A DNA stretch of 64,000 nt. Origin: Paenibacillus albiflavus (GTDB lineage: Bacteria; Bacillota; Bacilli; Paenibacillales; NBRC-103111). Within the stretch, counting starts at the first letter, position 1. Each line of letters starts with the position of its first letter. The DNA lies in contig NZ_SKFG01000004.1 in NCBI RefSeq assembly GCF_004344915.1, positions 186,001 through 250,000 on the forward strand, given 5' to 3'. The position numbers and the translations under genes were made by a program. The notes under the pieces are model-generated. The model searched no databases. It was not told where the DNA came from and saw only the letters and a program-made list of their open reading frames with translations. Positions 35,621-43,606 of this stretch are shown piece by piece.

Positions 35621-35689
35621 GAGACAATAGAGGACCCTTTTGCACAAGATGCACTAGTAGTGTGTATTTCGTTGCGAAAGGGTCTTTTT
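35621..35689 (+). terminator. Leader terminator of glpD, probable GlpP target
   Basis: An 11-bp stem (35633-35643 with 35674-35684, one G-T pair) followed by TTTTT, between the glpD promoter and the gene. GAGACAATAGAGGACCC (35621-35637) overlaps the 5' arm and matches the motif in the two importer leaders. In Bacillus subtilis glpD expression depends on GlpP acting on such a leader terminator; that this one works the same way is inference. Confidence 0.8.
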
Positions 35690-35766
35690 GTGTACTCAAA
35701 ATTAGTACTTCACCCCATAAATACGTTTAAATGGATAATTCTTGCATTTAACTTGGAGGCGCAATT

Positions 35767-37425
35767 ATGGAACTTTTTTCTGTTAAACAACGCATAAATT
35801 ATTTGCGTAAAATGGCTGAGAGCCAGCTTGATTTGTTCGTCATCGGTGGCGGTATTACAGGTGCGGGTATTGCTTGGGATGCCAGCGTTCGCGGGATGAA
35901 AGTCGGTCTTGTCGAGATGAATGATTTTGCTTCAGGAACAAGCAGCCGTTCAACGAAATTAATTCATGGCGGTCTTCGCTATTTGAAGCAAGGAGAGGTT
36001 AGACTTGTGCAGGAGGTTGGTAGAGAACGTGCCTTGTTGCATAAGAGCACCCCTTATCTGGTTGATCCGATCCCCATGATGCTGCCGATTTACAAGAAAG
36101 GAACATACGGTTATTTGGCAAGTTCAATCGGGCTATATATTTATGATTGGCTTGCAGGAGTCAAAAGAAGTGAACGTCGTAAAATGTACGGTCGCTTGCA
36201 AACAATTGAACTAGAGCCACTATTTAAGACCGAAGGGCTTAAAGGATCGGGCTATTACTATGAATATCGTACAGACGATTCACGTCTTACGGTTGAGATC
36301 ATGAAGACTGCATATAAGCGTGGAGCCATGATTGCTAACTATGCGATGGTGACCGATTTTATCTATAAAGAGAATAAAGTAGTAGGAGTAAAGGTCCAAG
36401 ATCGTCTAAGTGGCGAGCAGTTCAATATATATGCGAAGAAAATCGTTAACGCTGCCGGTCCATGGGTCGATGAGCTGCGGAAAAAAGATAATTCGCTTAA
36501 AGGGAAGCATCTGTTGTTAACCAAAGGTATTCACCTAGTCGTTGATGCGAAGCGTCTTCCGATTAAGCAAGCAGCTTATTTTGACGTGCCAGATGGTCGT
36601 ATGATTTTTGCGATTCCTCGTGGAAACAAAACCTATATTGGTACAACAGATACGATCTATAAAGGTGATCCTGAAGATTCACGAATTAATAGTGAAGATC
36701 GCAAGTACTTGATCGATGCCGTGAATGCGATGTTCCCTTCCGTTAAATTGCAAGAATCCGATATTGAGTCAGGCTGGTCGGGCTTACGTCCCCTTGTACA
36801 TGAAGAAGGCAAGAGTCCATCTGAAGTTTCGCGTAAAGACGAAATGTTCGTGTCAGAGCGTGGCTTAATTACAATTGCTGGAGGCAAATTGACGGGCTTC
36901 CGCAAAATGGCGGAGAAGGTTGTAAATCTCGTTTCTTCTCAGCTTCGGGATGATGAAGGCAGGATTTTCCCACCATGTACAACCGATCGTGATTGGATAA
37001 GCGGGGGGATTGCACATGATGGCGAAACCTTCGAACAGAACAGAGCACGAATGATCAGTGCGGGCAAACCGTATGGACTTACGGAAGATCAGGTGCTCGA
37101 TCTGCTTACACGCTACGGATCGAATATGGAGGAAGTCTATCGTTACTTGCAAGCGATTCAGCAGGATTCTACATCGAACACACCACTTATGGACCAAGTG
37201 CTCCGTGCAGAGGTGATGTATACGGTAGAGCAGGAGATGACAGTTACAGCTAGCGACTTCCTGCTTAGAAGAACGGGCTGGATTCTGTTTGATCGGGCCA
37301 AGGCTGAACGTGTAACGGAGTCTGTACTATCCATTATGGGACAATTGCTTGCTTGGGATCAGAAAGAAGTGGATGCTCAGCGTGAAGAAATTGAGAAGCA
37401 GCTCCGTCTTGCAATAGGCGAATAA
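35767..37425 (+). CDS. glpD: Glycerol-3-phosphate dehydrogenase, FAD-dependent (aerobic)
   Basis: Membrane-associated flavoenzyme oxidising glycerol-3-phosphate to dihydroxyacetone phosphate and feeding electrons to the quinone pool. The FAD motif VIGGGITGAGIAWDASVRG is at residues 21-39, the family signature FASGTSSRSTKLIHGGLRYL at 54-73, and GGKLTGFRKMAE near residue 375. 552 residues is the normal length. GGAGG lies upstream of ATG 35767. It follows the importer operon and the GlpP-type leader, linking uptake of glycerol phosphates to central metabolism. Confidence 0.95.
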   Translation: MELFSVKQRINYLRKMAESQLDLFVIGGGITGAGIAWDASVRGMKVGLVEMNDFASGTSSRSTKLIHGGLRYLKQGEVRLVQEVGRERALLHKSTPYLVDPIPMMLPIYKKGTYGYLASSIGLYIYDWLAGVKRSERRKMYGRLQTIELEPLFKTEGLKGSGYYYEYRTDDSRLTVEIMKTAYKRGAMIANYAMVTDFIYKENKVVGVKVQDRLSGEQFNIYAKKIVNAAGPWVDELRKKDNSLKGKHLLLTKGIHLVVDAKRLPIKQAAYFDVPDGRMIFAIPRGNKTYIGTTDTIYKGDPEDSRINSEDRKYLIDAVNAMFPSVKLQESDIESGWSGLRPLVHEEGKSPSEVSRKDEMFVSERGLITIAGGKLTGFRKMAEKVVNLVSSQLRDDEGRIFPPCTTDRDWISGGIAHDGETFEQNRARMISAGKPYGLTEDQVLDLLTRYGSNMEEVYRYLQAIQQDSTSNTPLMDQVLRAEVMYTVEQEMTVTASDFLLRRTGWILFDRAKAERVTESVLSIMGQLLAWDQKEVDAQREEIEKQLRLAIGE

Positions 37426-37457
37426 GATCCTAGAACCGACTTATAGGAGGAATACAA

Positions 37458-38258
37458 GTGAATCAATATTCAGGATATATTTTTGATTTAGACGGCACAA
37501 TTTATTTAGGTGATGAACTTATTCTTGGAGCCAAAGAGACGATCGAATATTTACAGGCGGAAAATAAGAAAATCTTATTCTTAACGAACAAAACGATTGA
37601 CTCTAGAGAAAAATATGTTGCCAAGCTGAATAAGCTTGGCATTCGAGTAGAGCTTGAGAACTTGCTGAATCCAGCGCTAGTAACGATTCATTATTTAAAG
37701 GCTGAGCACCCTGGTGCGAAGGTCTACGTTATTGGGGAGGATATCTTAAAGCAAGAAATGCTGGATAATGGCATTAAATTTGCAGGTTCGCCTGCAGAAA
37801 CAGATGTCGTTGTCGTGTCTTGGGATCGCAATTTCCATTACGATCACTTGGATTTTGCTTATCAATCCATTAAGCGTGGCGCTGCCGTTATTGCAACTCA
37901 TCCAGATCGTACATGCCCAATGCCGGGCGGCGATGTTCCGGATTGTGGTGGCATGATGGGGGCAATTGAAGGTACGACAGGTCAGAAGATCGAGACGATC
38001 ATGGGTAAGCCTTCGATACTAACTGTGAATACGGCGCTTGCGATTCTAGAGCTAACAGCTGAGGAATGTATGATGGTTGGAGACAGGCTCGAAACCGATA
38101 TTAAAATGGGTATTGACGCAGGTATGAGCACAGGGCTAGTGCTTACAGGTATTACAAGTAAAGCAGATGCTGATGTATCAGATAAGAAACCAACTTATAT
38201 ATTAGATTCAGTTTATGATATTCTTAAATCATCCGTCGTGTGTGATGCTGCTGAATAA
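37458..38258 (+). CDS. HAD-superfamily class IIA phosphatase (NagD/AraL-like)
   Basis: A 266-residue sugar-phosphate phosphatase. HAD motif I is IFDLDGTIYLGD (catalytic Asp near residue 10), motif II LFLTNKT, then a C2a-type cap, and motif III/IV GKPSI...MVGDRLETDI. These enzymes often remove phosphate from small sugar or glycerol phosphates. Its place between glpD and glpP suggests it limits glycerol-3-phosphate build-up, which is inference. Confidence 0.87.
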   Translation: MNQYSGYIFDLDGTIYLGDELILGAKETIEYLQAENKKILFLTNKTIDSREKYVAKLNKLGIRVELENLLNPALVTIHYLKAEHPGAKVYVIGEDILKQEMLDNGIKFAGSPAETDVVVVSWDRNFHYDHLDFAYQSIKRGAAVIATHPDRTCPMPGGDVPDCGGMMGAIEGTTGQKIETIMGKPSILTVNTALAILELTAEECMMVGDRLETDIKMGIDAGMSTGLVLTGITSKADADVSDKKPTYILDSVYDILKSSVVCDAAE

Positions 38259-38297
38259 TGTCGAAGCGTGACGGTAATACAACATGGGGTGATGATG

Positions 38298-38909
38298 ATG
38301 AAGAGTAAATCAGAAAGCTATGATAGACTTGCGTATTGTCTTAAACGTAAACCAGTGATAACGTCCTTGGTGAATAAAGAGGAACTACCGACTATTTTGC
38401 AGTCTACTTCTAACATCGTGTTTGTTCTTAAAGCGGATATTTTCTCAATTGAGCCAATTGTCGAACAAATAAGGGAAGCGGGTAAGCTATCATTTATTCA
38501 TTTTGATTTAATCGATGGAATCGGTAAAGACAAGATGGGTGTTGCATACATGGCCGAGAAGATCGGAATCGATGGAATCGTTACAACGAAGAGTTCTATT
38601 ATTTCAGAAGGCAAAAAACATGGACTAATGACAATTCAGCGACTATTTGTATTCGATTCGGTGTCACTTGACAATGGGATTAAGATAACCCAATCATCTC
38701 AACCAGATGCCATTGAAGTATTGCCAGGCATGGTTTGTACAAGAATTATTAAGCGAATACATGATGAATTAGATGTACCAGTCATTGCAGGAGGTTTAAT
38801 GGTTGATTTATCGGATCTTGAACTCGCTCTTAAGAGTGGAGCAATCGGTATTTCGACCTCAAGTAAGGAATTGTGGGATTGGCAGGATGCCAATGTATCG
38901 CCCACATAA
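38298..38909 (+). CDS. glpP: Glycerol-3-phosphate-responsive antiterminator
   Basis: RNA-binding regulator of about 203 residues with the GlpP TIM-barrel phrases VFVLKADIFSIEP, FIHFDLIDGIGKDK, DGIVTTKSSIISEGKK, QPDAIEVLPGMV and VIAGGLMVDLSDLE. With glycerol-3-phosphate bound it prevents termination in leaders of glp genes. Three leaders with a common motif and a terminator occur within 8 kb (31013 minus, 31373, 35621). The start at ATG 38298 is 6 bases after GGGGTG. In B. subtilis glpP sits next to glpFK; here it is with glpD and a HAD phosphatase. Confidence 0.93.
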   Translation: MKSKSESYDRLAYCLKRKPVITSLVNKEELPTILQSTSNIVFVLKADIFSIEPIVEQIREAGKLSFIHFDLIDGIGKDKMGVAYMAEKIGIDGIVTTKSSIISEGKKHGLMTIQRLFVFDSVSLDNGIKITQSSQPDAIEVLPGMVCTRIIKRIHDELDVPVIAGGLMVDLSDLELALKSGAIGISTSSKELWDWQDANVSPT

Positions 38910-38946
38910 GGCGATAGTAGTTAATTGTAATGGAGGTCATTAGTCG

Positions 38947-39654
38947 ATGATTATTATTGAATTAACCCCTGAGACAATGGTGTTTCGGTTGATACTAGCT
39001 GCTGTATTGGGCGGCATAATTGGCTGGGAGCGAGAGAGGAAGAATAAGCAAGCCGGTTTAAAAACACATCTGCTCGTAGCGGTTGGTTCAGCTTTGATCA
39101 TGTTGACCTCTATTTATGGATTTGGCAACGATCTGTTAGATCATAACAATGCTAGATTTGATCCTGCACGTTTAGCTGCCCAAGTCGTAAGTGGGATTGG
39201 ATTCTTAGGTGCTGGTGCGATTATAAGAAGATCCAATCATGTGATCTCAGGTTTGACTACCGCCGCGACATTATGGGTTGTGGCAGCAATGGGCTTAGCA
39301 GTGGGAGCCGGATTCTACTGGCCAGCTATCGTAACGATTCTGATCATTATGTTCATCGTTATGATCATTAACAGATTAGAAAGTAAACTGATTTTATTCA
39401 AAAAATACGGCAGTCTGAAGATTGTAATGTCGAATAAACCGCAAGGTGTAGAAATCATCACCTCCTTATTGCAGAAGGAGAATATGACGGTCGAGCAAAT
39501 GGCTGTGAAGGAAGTAACAGAACAAGATACGAACAGTGATATTTATATGGAATTTCGCATCCATACATCCAAACGCAAAGGCATGCTCGATTTATTTGAT
39601 CATATTTGGAAGATTGATGGCATTAAAGAAGTGAATATGGACTGGAAAGAATAG
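38947..39654 (+). CDS. MgtC/SapB-family membrane protein
   Basis: A 235-residue membrane protein. Five helices carry the MgtC core GGIIGWERERKNKQAGLKTH and GIGFLGAGAIIRR, followed by a cytoplasmic ACT-like domain of about 80 residues (LKIVMSNKPQGVEIITSLL). Family members modulate magnesium/ATP homeostasis or F-type ATP synthase. AATGGAGG precedes the ATG, and a terminator follows directly. Confidence 0.88.
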   Translation: MIIIELTPETMVFRLILAAVLGGIIGWERERKNKQAGLKTHLLVAVGSALIMLTSIYGFGNDLLDHNNARFDPARLAAQVVSGIGFLGAGAIIRRSNHVISGLTTAATLWVVAAMGLAVGAGFYWPAIVTILIIMFIVMIINRLESKLILFKKYGSLKIVMSNKPQGVEIITSLLQKENMTVEQMAVKEVTEQDTNSDIYMEFRIHTSKRKGMLDLFDHIWKIDGIKEVNMDWKE

Positions 39655-39660
39655 AGCATA

Positions 39661-39693
39661 AACCACTCCGCTTATACGGGGTGGTTTTGTTTT
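39661..39693 (+). terminator. Terminator after the mgtC-like gene
   Basis: 10-bp stem (39661-39670 with 39677-39686, one G-T pair) with a 6-base loop, and TTGTTTTTTT following. Confidence 0.85.
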
Positions 39694-39797
39694 TTTGGAA
39701 GAGATTAGGTTGGTCAAATAATTATTCTATTTAAAAATGATAAATTTGGTAGAATAGTCATAGAACGACGACTCTTTTGAGAAGGGGGTATAGTGTT

Positions 39798-40586
39798 ATG
39801 ACCATTTTCATTAATCTCGCACCTTATACTTATCAAGTGGACCAATCAGCAGAGCTGCTAGACTGCTGGGATGGTGGAATCGAACTTATGATGGACGGTC
39901 CGAACTGGCGAGAACCAGTCGATTGGAAGAAAGAGTTTGAACGATTTGCGCATTATAAAGGGCCGATAAGCGTTCATGGTCCCATATGGGAACTGAATTT
40001 GGCTACAGATCGGTATCCTGCAATTCGGGAATATTCATATGAGGTATACAAGGAATGCTTAGATTGGTGCGCCCAAATAGGTGCGCTGCATATGGTGCTG
40101 CATCCAAATCTGTATTCGACCCCGCTTTTTGCACGAAAGGCATCACAGCAATATGCGAAAGAGAATTTGAGAAGACTGGGTGAGCATGCTGCCAAGCTCA
40201 ACATTGATTTAGCAGTTGAAAATATCGGTAAGGGTGAGTATGCTCTCTTTAATCAAGAAGAGTTTATTGAACTATTCGATGAAATTGAAACGATTAAAGC
40301 GCTTGTTGATGTCGGACATGCTCATATGAATGGCTGGGATGTTCCGAAGGTCATTCGCCAGCTTGGACATCGAATAGCTGCCGTTCACTTGCACGATAAC
40401 GATGGGGTGAACGATCTACATCAACCAATAGGTCATGGGACCATTCGGTGGGAATTGATCTGGGATGCGCTGAATAGTCTGGAGCATTCGTATCGGCCTA
40501 TTATTGAATATAGCGAAGGTGTTCCGCTTGAGCTTATGCTGAAGCATGGCGCAGACTTGGCAGAAAAGCTTAATACCATTAAATAA
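39798..40586 (+). CDS. TIM-barrel sugar phosphate isomerase/epimerase-like protein
   Basis: A protein of about 262 residues of the AP-endonuclease-2/xylose-isomerase-like fold. Metal-ligand phrases are in order along the barrel: ISVHGPIWELN, MVLHPNLY, DLAVENIGKGEY, ALVDVGHAHMNGW, AAVHLHDNDGVNDLH and IIEYSEG. The substrate is unknown. ATG 39798 is 10 bases after AGAAGGGGG; an in-frame TTG at 39777 is rejected because it precedes that site. Confidence 0.84.
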   Translation: MTIFINLAPYTYQVDQSAELLDCWDGGIELMMDGPNWREPVDWKKEFERFAHYKGPISVHGPIWELNLATDRYPAIREYSYEVYKECLDWCAQIGALHMVLHPNLYSTPLFARKASQQYAKENLRRLGEHAAKLNIDLAVENIGKGEYALFNQEEFIELFDEIETIKALVDVGHAHMNGWDVPKVIRQLGHRIAAVHLHDNDGVNDLHQPIGHGTIRWELIWDALNSLEHSYRPIIEYSEGVPLELMLKHGADLAEKLNTIK

Positions 40587-40588
40587 AT

Positions 40589-40640
40589 AACAAGCTGTCC
40601 AGGCGGAAGTATAGAACACTGCTTGGACAGCTTGTTTGTT
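40589..40640. terminator. Bidirectional terminator between the isomerase and SNF2 genes
   Basis: 16-bp stem (40589-40604 with 40621-40636, one G-T pair) between two convergent genes. The plus strand continues TTGTTTCATTT and the minus strand TTATTTATTT, so it can serve both. Confidence 0.8.
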
Positions 40641-40648
40641 TCATTTAA

Positions 40649-43606
40649 TTACGGTGTTTCAACCCATTCGGAACGGAGCGAGAATAGATCGCGCAGCTCG
40701 CTTTCCGAGAGCTCGGTTATCCATTGCTCGCCTTTGCCAACGATCCCTTCTGAGAGATTGAGCTTGCCTTCAATCAACTCATCGATCCGTTCCTCGAGCG
40801 TACCCAAAGTAATGAATTTATGCACTTGAACATTGCGCGATTGTCCGATCCGATAAGCGCGATCTGTCGCCTGGTTCTCCACAGCAGGGTTCCACCAGCG
40901 ATCGAAGTGGAAGACATGATTCGCCGCTGTAAGGTTAAGACCGATGCCGCCAGCTTTGAGTGATAAGATAAAGATGTTGATCGGCTTTTCTGCTGATTGC
41001 TCGCTATTCTGGAACCGGGCAATCATATCATCACGTGCTTGCTTCGTTGTACCTCCGTGGAGGAAAGAGACTTGCTCTCCAAGCTCTTCTTGCAGAATGC
41101 GCTGCAAGAGATAACCTGTCTCTACATACTGGGTAAAGATCAAGCACTTGTCGCCTTCGTCACGAAGCTCATGAACCATCTCGGTGAGTCGCTCTACTTT
41201 ATTCGAGCGCTGTTGCCAAGGCGCAGACAGACCTTCCTTGAGTAACAGCGACGGATGATTGCAGAGCTGTTTGAGCCGGGTGAGTGCAGCAAGAATATAT
41301 CCACGACGTTCCATTACGGATAGTTTATCGAGGCGTGCGAACAGATCTTGAATGTAATTCTCGTATAAAGAGCCTTGCTCCGCTGTTAGCGAAACGAATA
41401 CTTTCGTCTCATTCTTCTCAGGCAGATCAAGCTGGATCGCTGGATCATTCTTGACCCTTCTCAGAAGGAAGGGCCGAATTAGCCGCTGCACCGCTTGCAG
41501 GGCAAACGCATCTCGTTCACGTTCAATTGGACTCACGTAGCGTTGATTAAACTCGCGCTCCGTTCCGAGATAGCCGGGATTAATAAACTCGAATATCGAC
41601 CATAATTCAGAAAGTCGATTTTCAATCGGCGTGCCCGTCATCGCAATGCGATGATAACCAGACAATCGTTGAATAGAGGAGGCTTGTTTCGTATATGCAT
41701 TCTTAATATTTTGCGCTTCATCCAGACAGATGGAGTTCCAATGGATGGCAGACAGCTCCTGCTCATCAATATGCGACAAGTTATATGACGTAAGGACAAG
41801 ATCGATTTTCTCATCCTCTAAAAATTGACTGAATTTATTGTCTCTGAGACGCTGTGGTCCATAATGCAGATGCACCTTAAGTGTTGGCGCGAATCGTTTA
41901 AGCTCCATTTGCCAGTTGCCGAGTACCGAGGTAGGACAAATGAGTAGCGATGGAGCCATAAGCTCATAAGGAACATTTGCAGCTGCGCCTGACTTGAGAT
42001 TAGCCCGATGATGCTCAGCTTCACGCTTGATAGCGAGTAGGTACGTGATCCATTGGATGGTCTTTCCTAGACCCATGTCATCCGCAAGACAACCCCCTAA
42101 ACCGAATTGTCTTAAGAATAGAAGCCAAGAGAAGCCTTCCTGTTGATATTGTCTTAGCTCCCCTTTAAATTCAGGATCCGTCTTAACTAGCGGTATATGG
42201 GATGTATGTGTCAGAGCATCGATTAGCTTCTCCAATTGGTCGGACAGTTCGATCTCGAGTTGTAGCTTTGCTAGCTCACTTTCATCTGATTGATCATTTG
42301 TAAAATCAGCAGGATCTAATCCATCTTCTTGATTGCCAACGAGATGGAGTGCAATCGCATCGCGAGCACTTAGCCCTTGATTCTGTTGCATCTGACGGAC
42401 GATCTGTTCGATTTGCTCCAGCATCTTCGGATCGAGCTGAATCCACTGCCCTCGAATTTCGACGAGGCTGCGTTTGTTCTCCAGCAGCTGACGGAATTCT
42501 TCTTCCGTCAGTTCGAGGTCGCCAATGGCGAGCTTCCAGTCAAATTGCATAATTTGACCAAGCCCGAACATTGGCGCTGCGCTGCCGCCGCCACCAGAGG
42601 CAGCGCGCGCTTTGGCGCGCAGCCGTGGACGCATACGGCGGACGCGATCCCACCACGCTGGCAGGAACATCGTGTAGCCAGCGGCAATCAATCTGGCGCT
42701 TCCTTCAACAAGGAAGCGCCAAGCTCCATCGTGGCCGAGCACGGCAGGGAGCACGGCTGCTTCGCCATCGCCATCAGCAGGCAGCCATGGCAATAAGCGC
42801 AGCCATTTGCCCGCATCTCGGTGCACCTTATCCAGATGCGGCAGCCAAGCTTCAGGCAGCTGCTGCTCGCCAGCGATCAGCTCGCCTGTGCTTGTTACCT
42901 TACGGATCATGTTTGGATCCGTGCGGTCCTGCAAGACGATGCCGAGCTGCCAGCTTCGTCCGTTCTCAGGCTCTGCGAGCTGGAGACAGGTACGGAAAGG
43001 CAGGGCGTCATGCTGCCAGCCGATGGCGACAAGCCAATCCTCCTCATCGAGCCATAGATCGGCTGGAAGTTCGCCTTGCTTCATAAGCGGGAACGCCTGT
43101 TCTAGACGCTGCAGGCGTTCGCCCCCACCATTTGCGGCAACCCATGCAGGGATTAGCGCCTCGATCCAGGCTTGAGCGTCGCTATCAATTAGCGATCCCA
43201 GTTCATCAGGAAGCGAGAGCTTCCATCCCACTTGACCTTTATGCCAGCTTTCATAGCTCGGCATGAAGCGTTCTCCCAGCAGTGCGTTCTTGATTGCAGG
43301 GGCCAGCTTGCGAAGATGAGCTGCATGCTCGCTCCATTTAAGTCGGACATGCTCTGCATGTTTAGGAGCCGTGAAATATTCCATTGCATCCAAGGGCGAG
43401 AGCTCGATTCCTTCTCGATTCATCCATTCTTTTTCCGCTACAAAAGTACCGTAGAACGATGCTGTATCCCATGCGAACATAATATGTTTAAAATCAAGCA
43501 CATCCCAAGCACCGCCGCTATCCCTTAATCCCCACATAAAAAGTGAGCCGTCAGGCAGCGAGCTCGCGTGGACGGTGAGTGCAGATGTATCAATCATGAC
43601 ATCCAT
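40649..43606 (-). CDS. SNF2-family DNA helicase/ATPase (YwqA-like)
   Basis: Double-stranded DNA translocase of 985 residues. A long N-terminal bacterial-SNF2 region (about 1-480) precedes the two RecA-like lobes. The motifs are I ADDMGLGKTIQWITYLL, II CLDEAQNIKN, III MTGTPIENRLSELWSIF, IV IFTQYVETGYLLQRIL, V KAGGIGLNLT and VI ATDRAYRIGQ. Its start overlaps the end of the SWIM-domain gene by 13 bases, the same gene pair as ywqB-ywqA in Bacillus. The DNA coding for its N-terminal third is markedly more GC-rich and rich in inverted repeats. Confidence 0.92.
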   Translation of the reverse strand: MDVMIDTSALTVHASSLPDGSLFMWGLRDSGGAWDVLDFKHIMFAWDTASFYGTFVAEKEWMNREGIELSPLDAMEYFTAPKHAEHVRLKWSEHAAHLRKLAPAIKNALLGERFMPSYESWHKGQVGWKLSLPDELGSLIDSDAQAWIEALIPAWVAANGGGERLQRLEQAFPLMKQGELPADLWLDEEDWLVAIGWQHDALPFRTCLQLAEPENGRSWQLGIVLQDRTDPNMIRKVTSTGELIAGEQQLPEAWLPHLDKVHRDAGKWLRLLPWLPADGDGEAAVLPAVLGHDGAWRFLVEGSARLIAAGYTMFLPAWWDRVRRMRPRLRAKARAASGGGGSAAPMFGLGQIMQFDWKLAIGDLELTEEEFRQLLENKRSLVEIRGQWIQLDPKMLEQIEQIVRQMQQNQGLSARDAIALHLVGNQEDGLDPADFTNDQSDESELAKLQLEIELSDQLEKLIDALTHTSHIPLVKTDPEFKGELRQYQQEGFSWLLFLRQFGLGGCLADDMGLGKTIQWITYLLAIKREAEHHRANLKSGAAANVPYELMAPSLLICPTSVLGNWQMELKRFAPTLKVHLHYGPQRLRDNKFSQFLEDEKIDLVLTSYNLSHIDEQELSAIHWNSICLDEAQNIKNAYTKQASSIQRLSGYHRIAMTGTPIENRLSELWSIFEFINPGYLGTEREFNQRYVSPIERERDAFALQAVQRLIRPFLLRRVKNDPAIQLDLPEKNETKVFVSLTAEQGSLYENYIQDLFARLDKLSVMERRGYILAALTRLKQLCNHPSLLLKEGLSAPWQQRSNKVERLTEMVHELRDEGDKCLIFTQYVETGYLLQRILQEELGEQVSFLHGGTTKQARDDMIARFQNSEQSAEKPINIFILSLKAGGIGLNLTAANHVFHFDRWWNPAVENQATDRAYRIGQSRNVQVHKFITLGTLEERIDELIEGKLNLSEGIVGKGEQWITELSESELRDLFSLRSEWVETP
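42488..43224. repeat. Scattered inverted repeats in the GC-rich part of the SNF2 gene
   Basis: Perfect stems inside coding sequence: 42488-42496/42503-42511 (9 bp), 42539-42546/42551-42558 (8 bp), 42605-42610/42615-42620 (6 bp), 42694-42705/42710-42721 (12 bp, loop CAAC), 42811-42818/42834-42841 (8 bp), 42902-42908/42916-42922 (7 bp), 43091-43099/43112-43120 (9 bp) and 43209-43214/43219-43224 (6 bp). They are less tightly packed than in galE, but the character is the same. Confidence 0.6.

Noticed and set aside
35606-35797. A 63-codon frame running through the glpD leader
   Set aside because: It overlaps the leader terminator and the start of glpD, has no ribosome site, and its sequence is dictated by the terminator stem.
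42571-43086. Long plus-strand open frames opposite the SNF2 helicase gene (for example 171 residues at 42571)
   Set aside because: They lie entirely antisense to a well-conserved helicase gene in a GC-rich patch where stop codons are rare. They have no ribosome site and no protein-like motifs.
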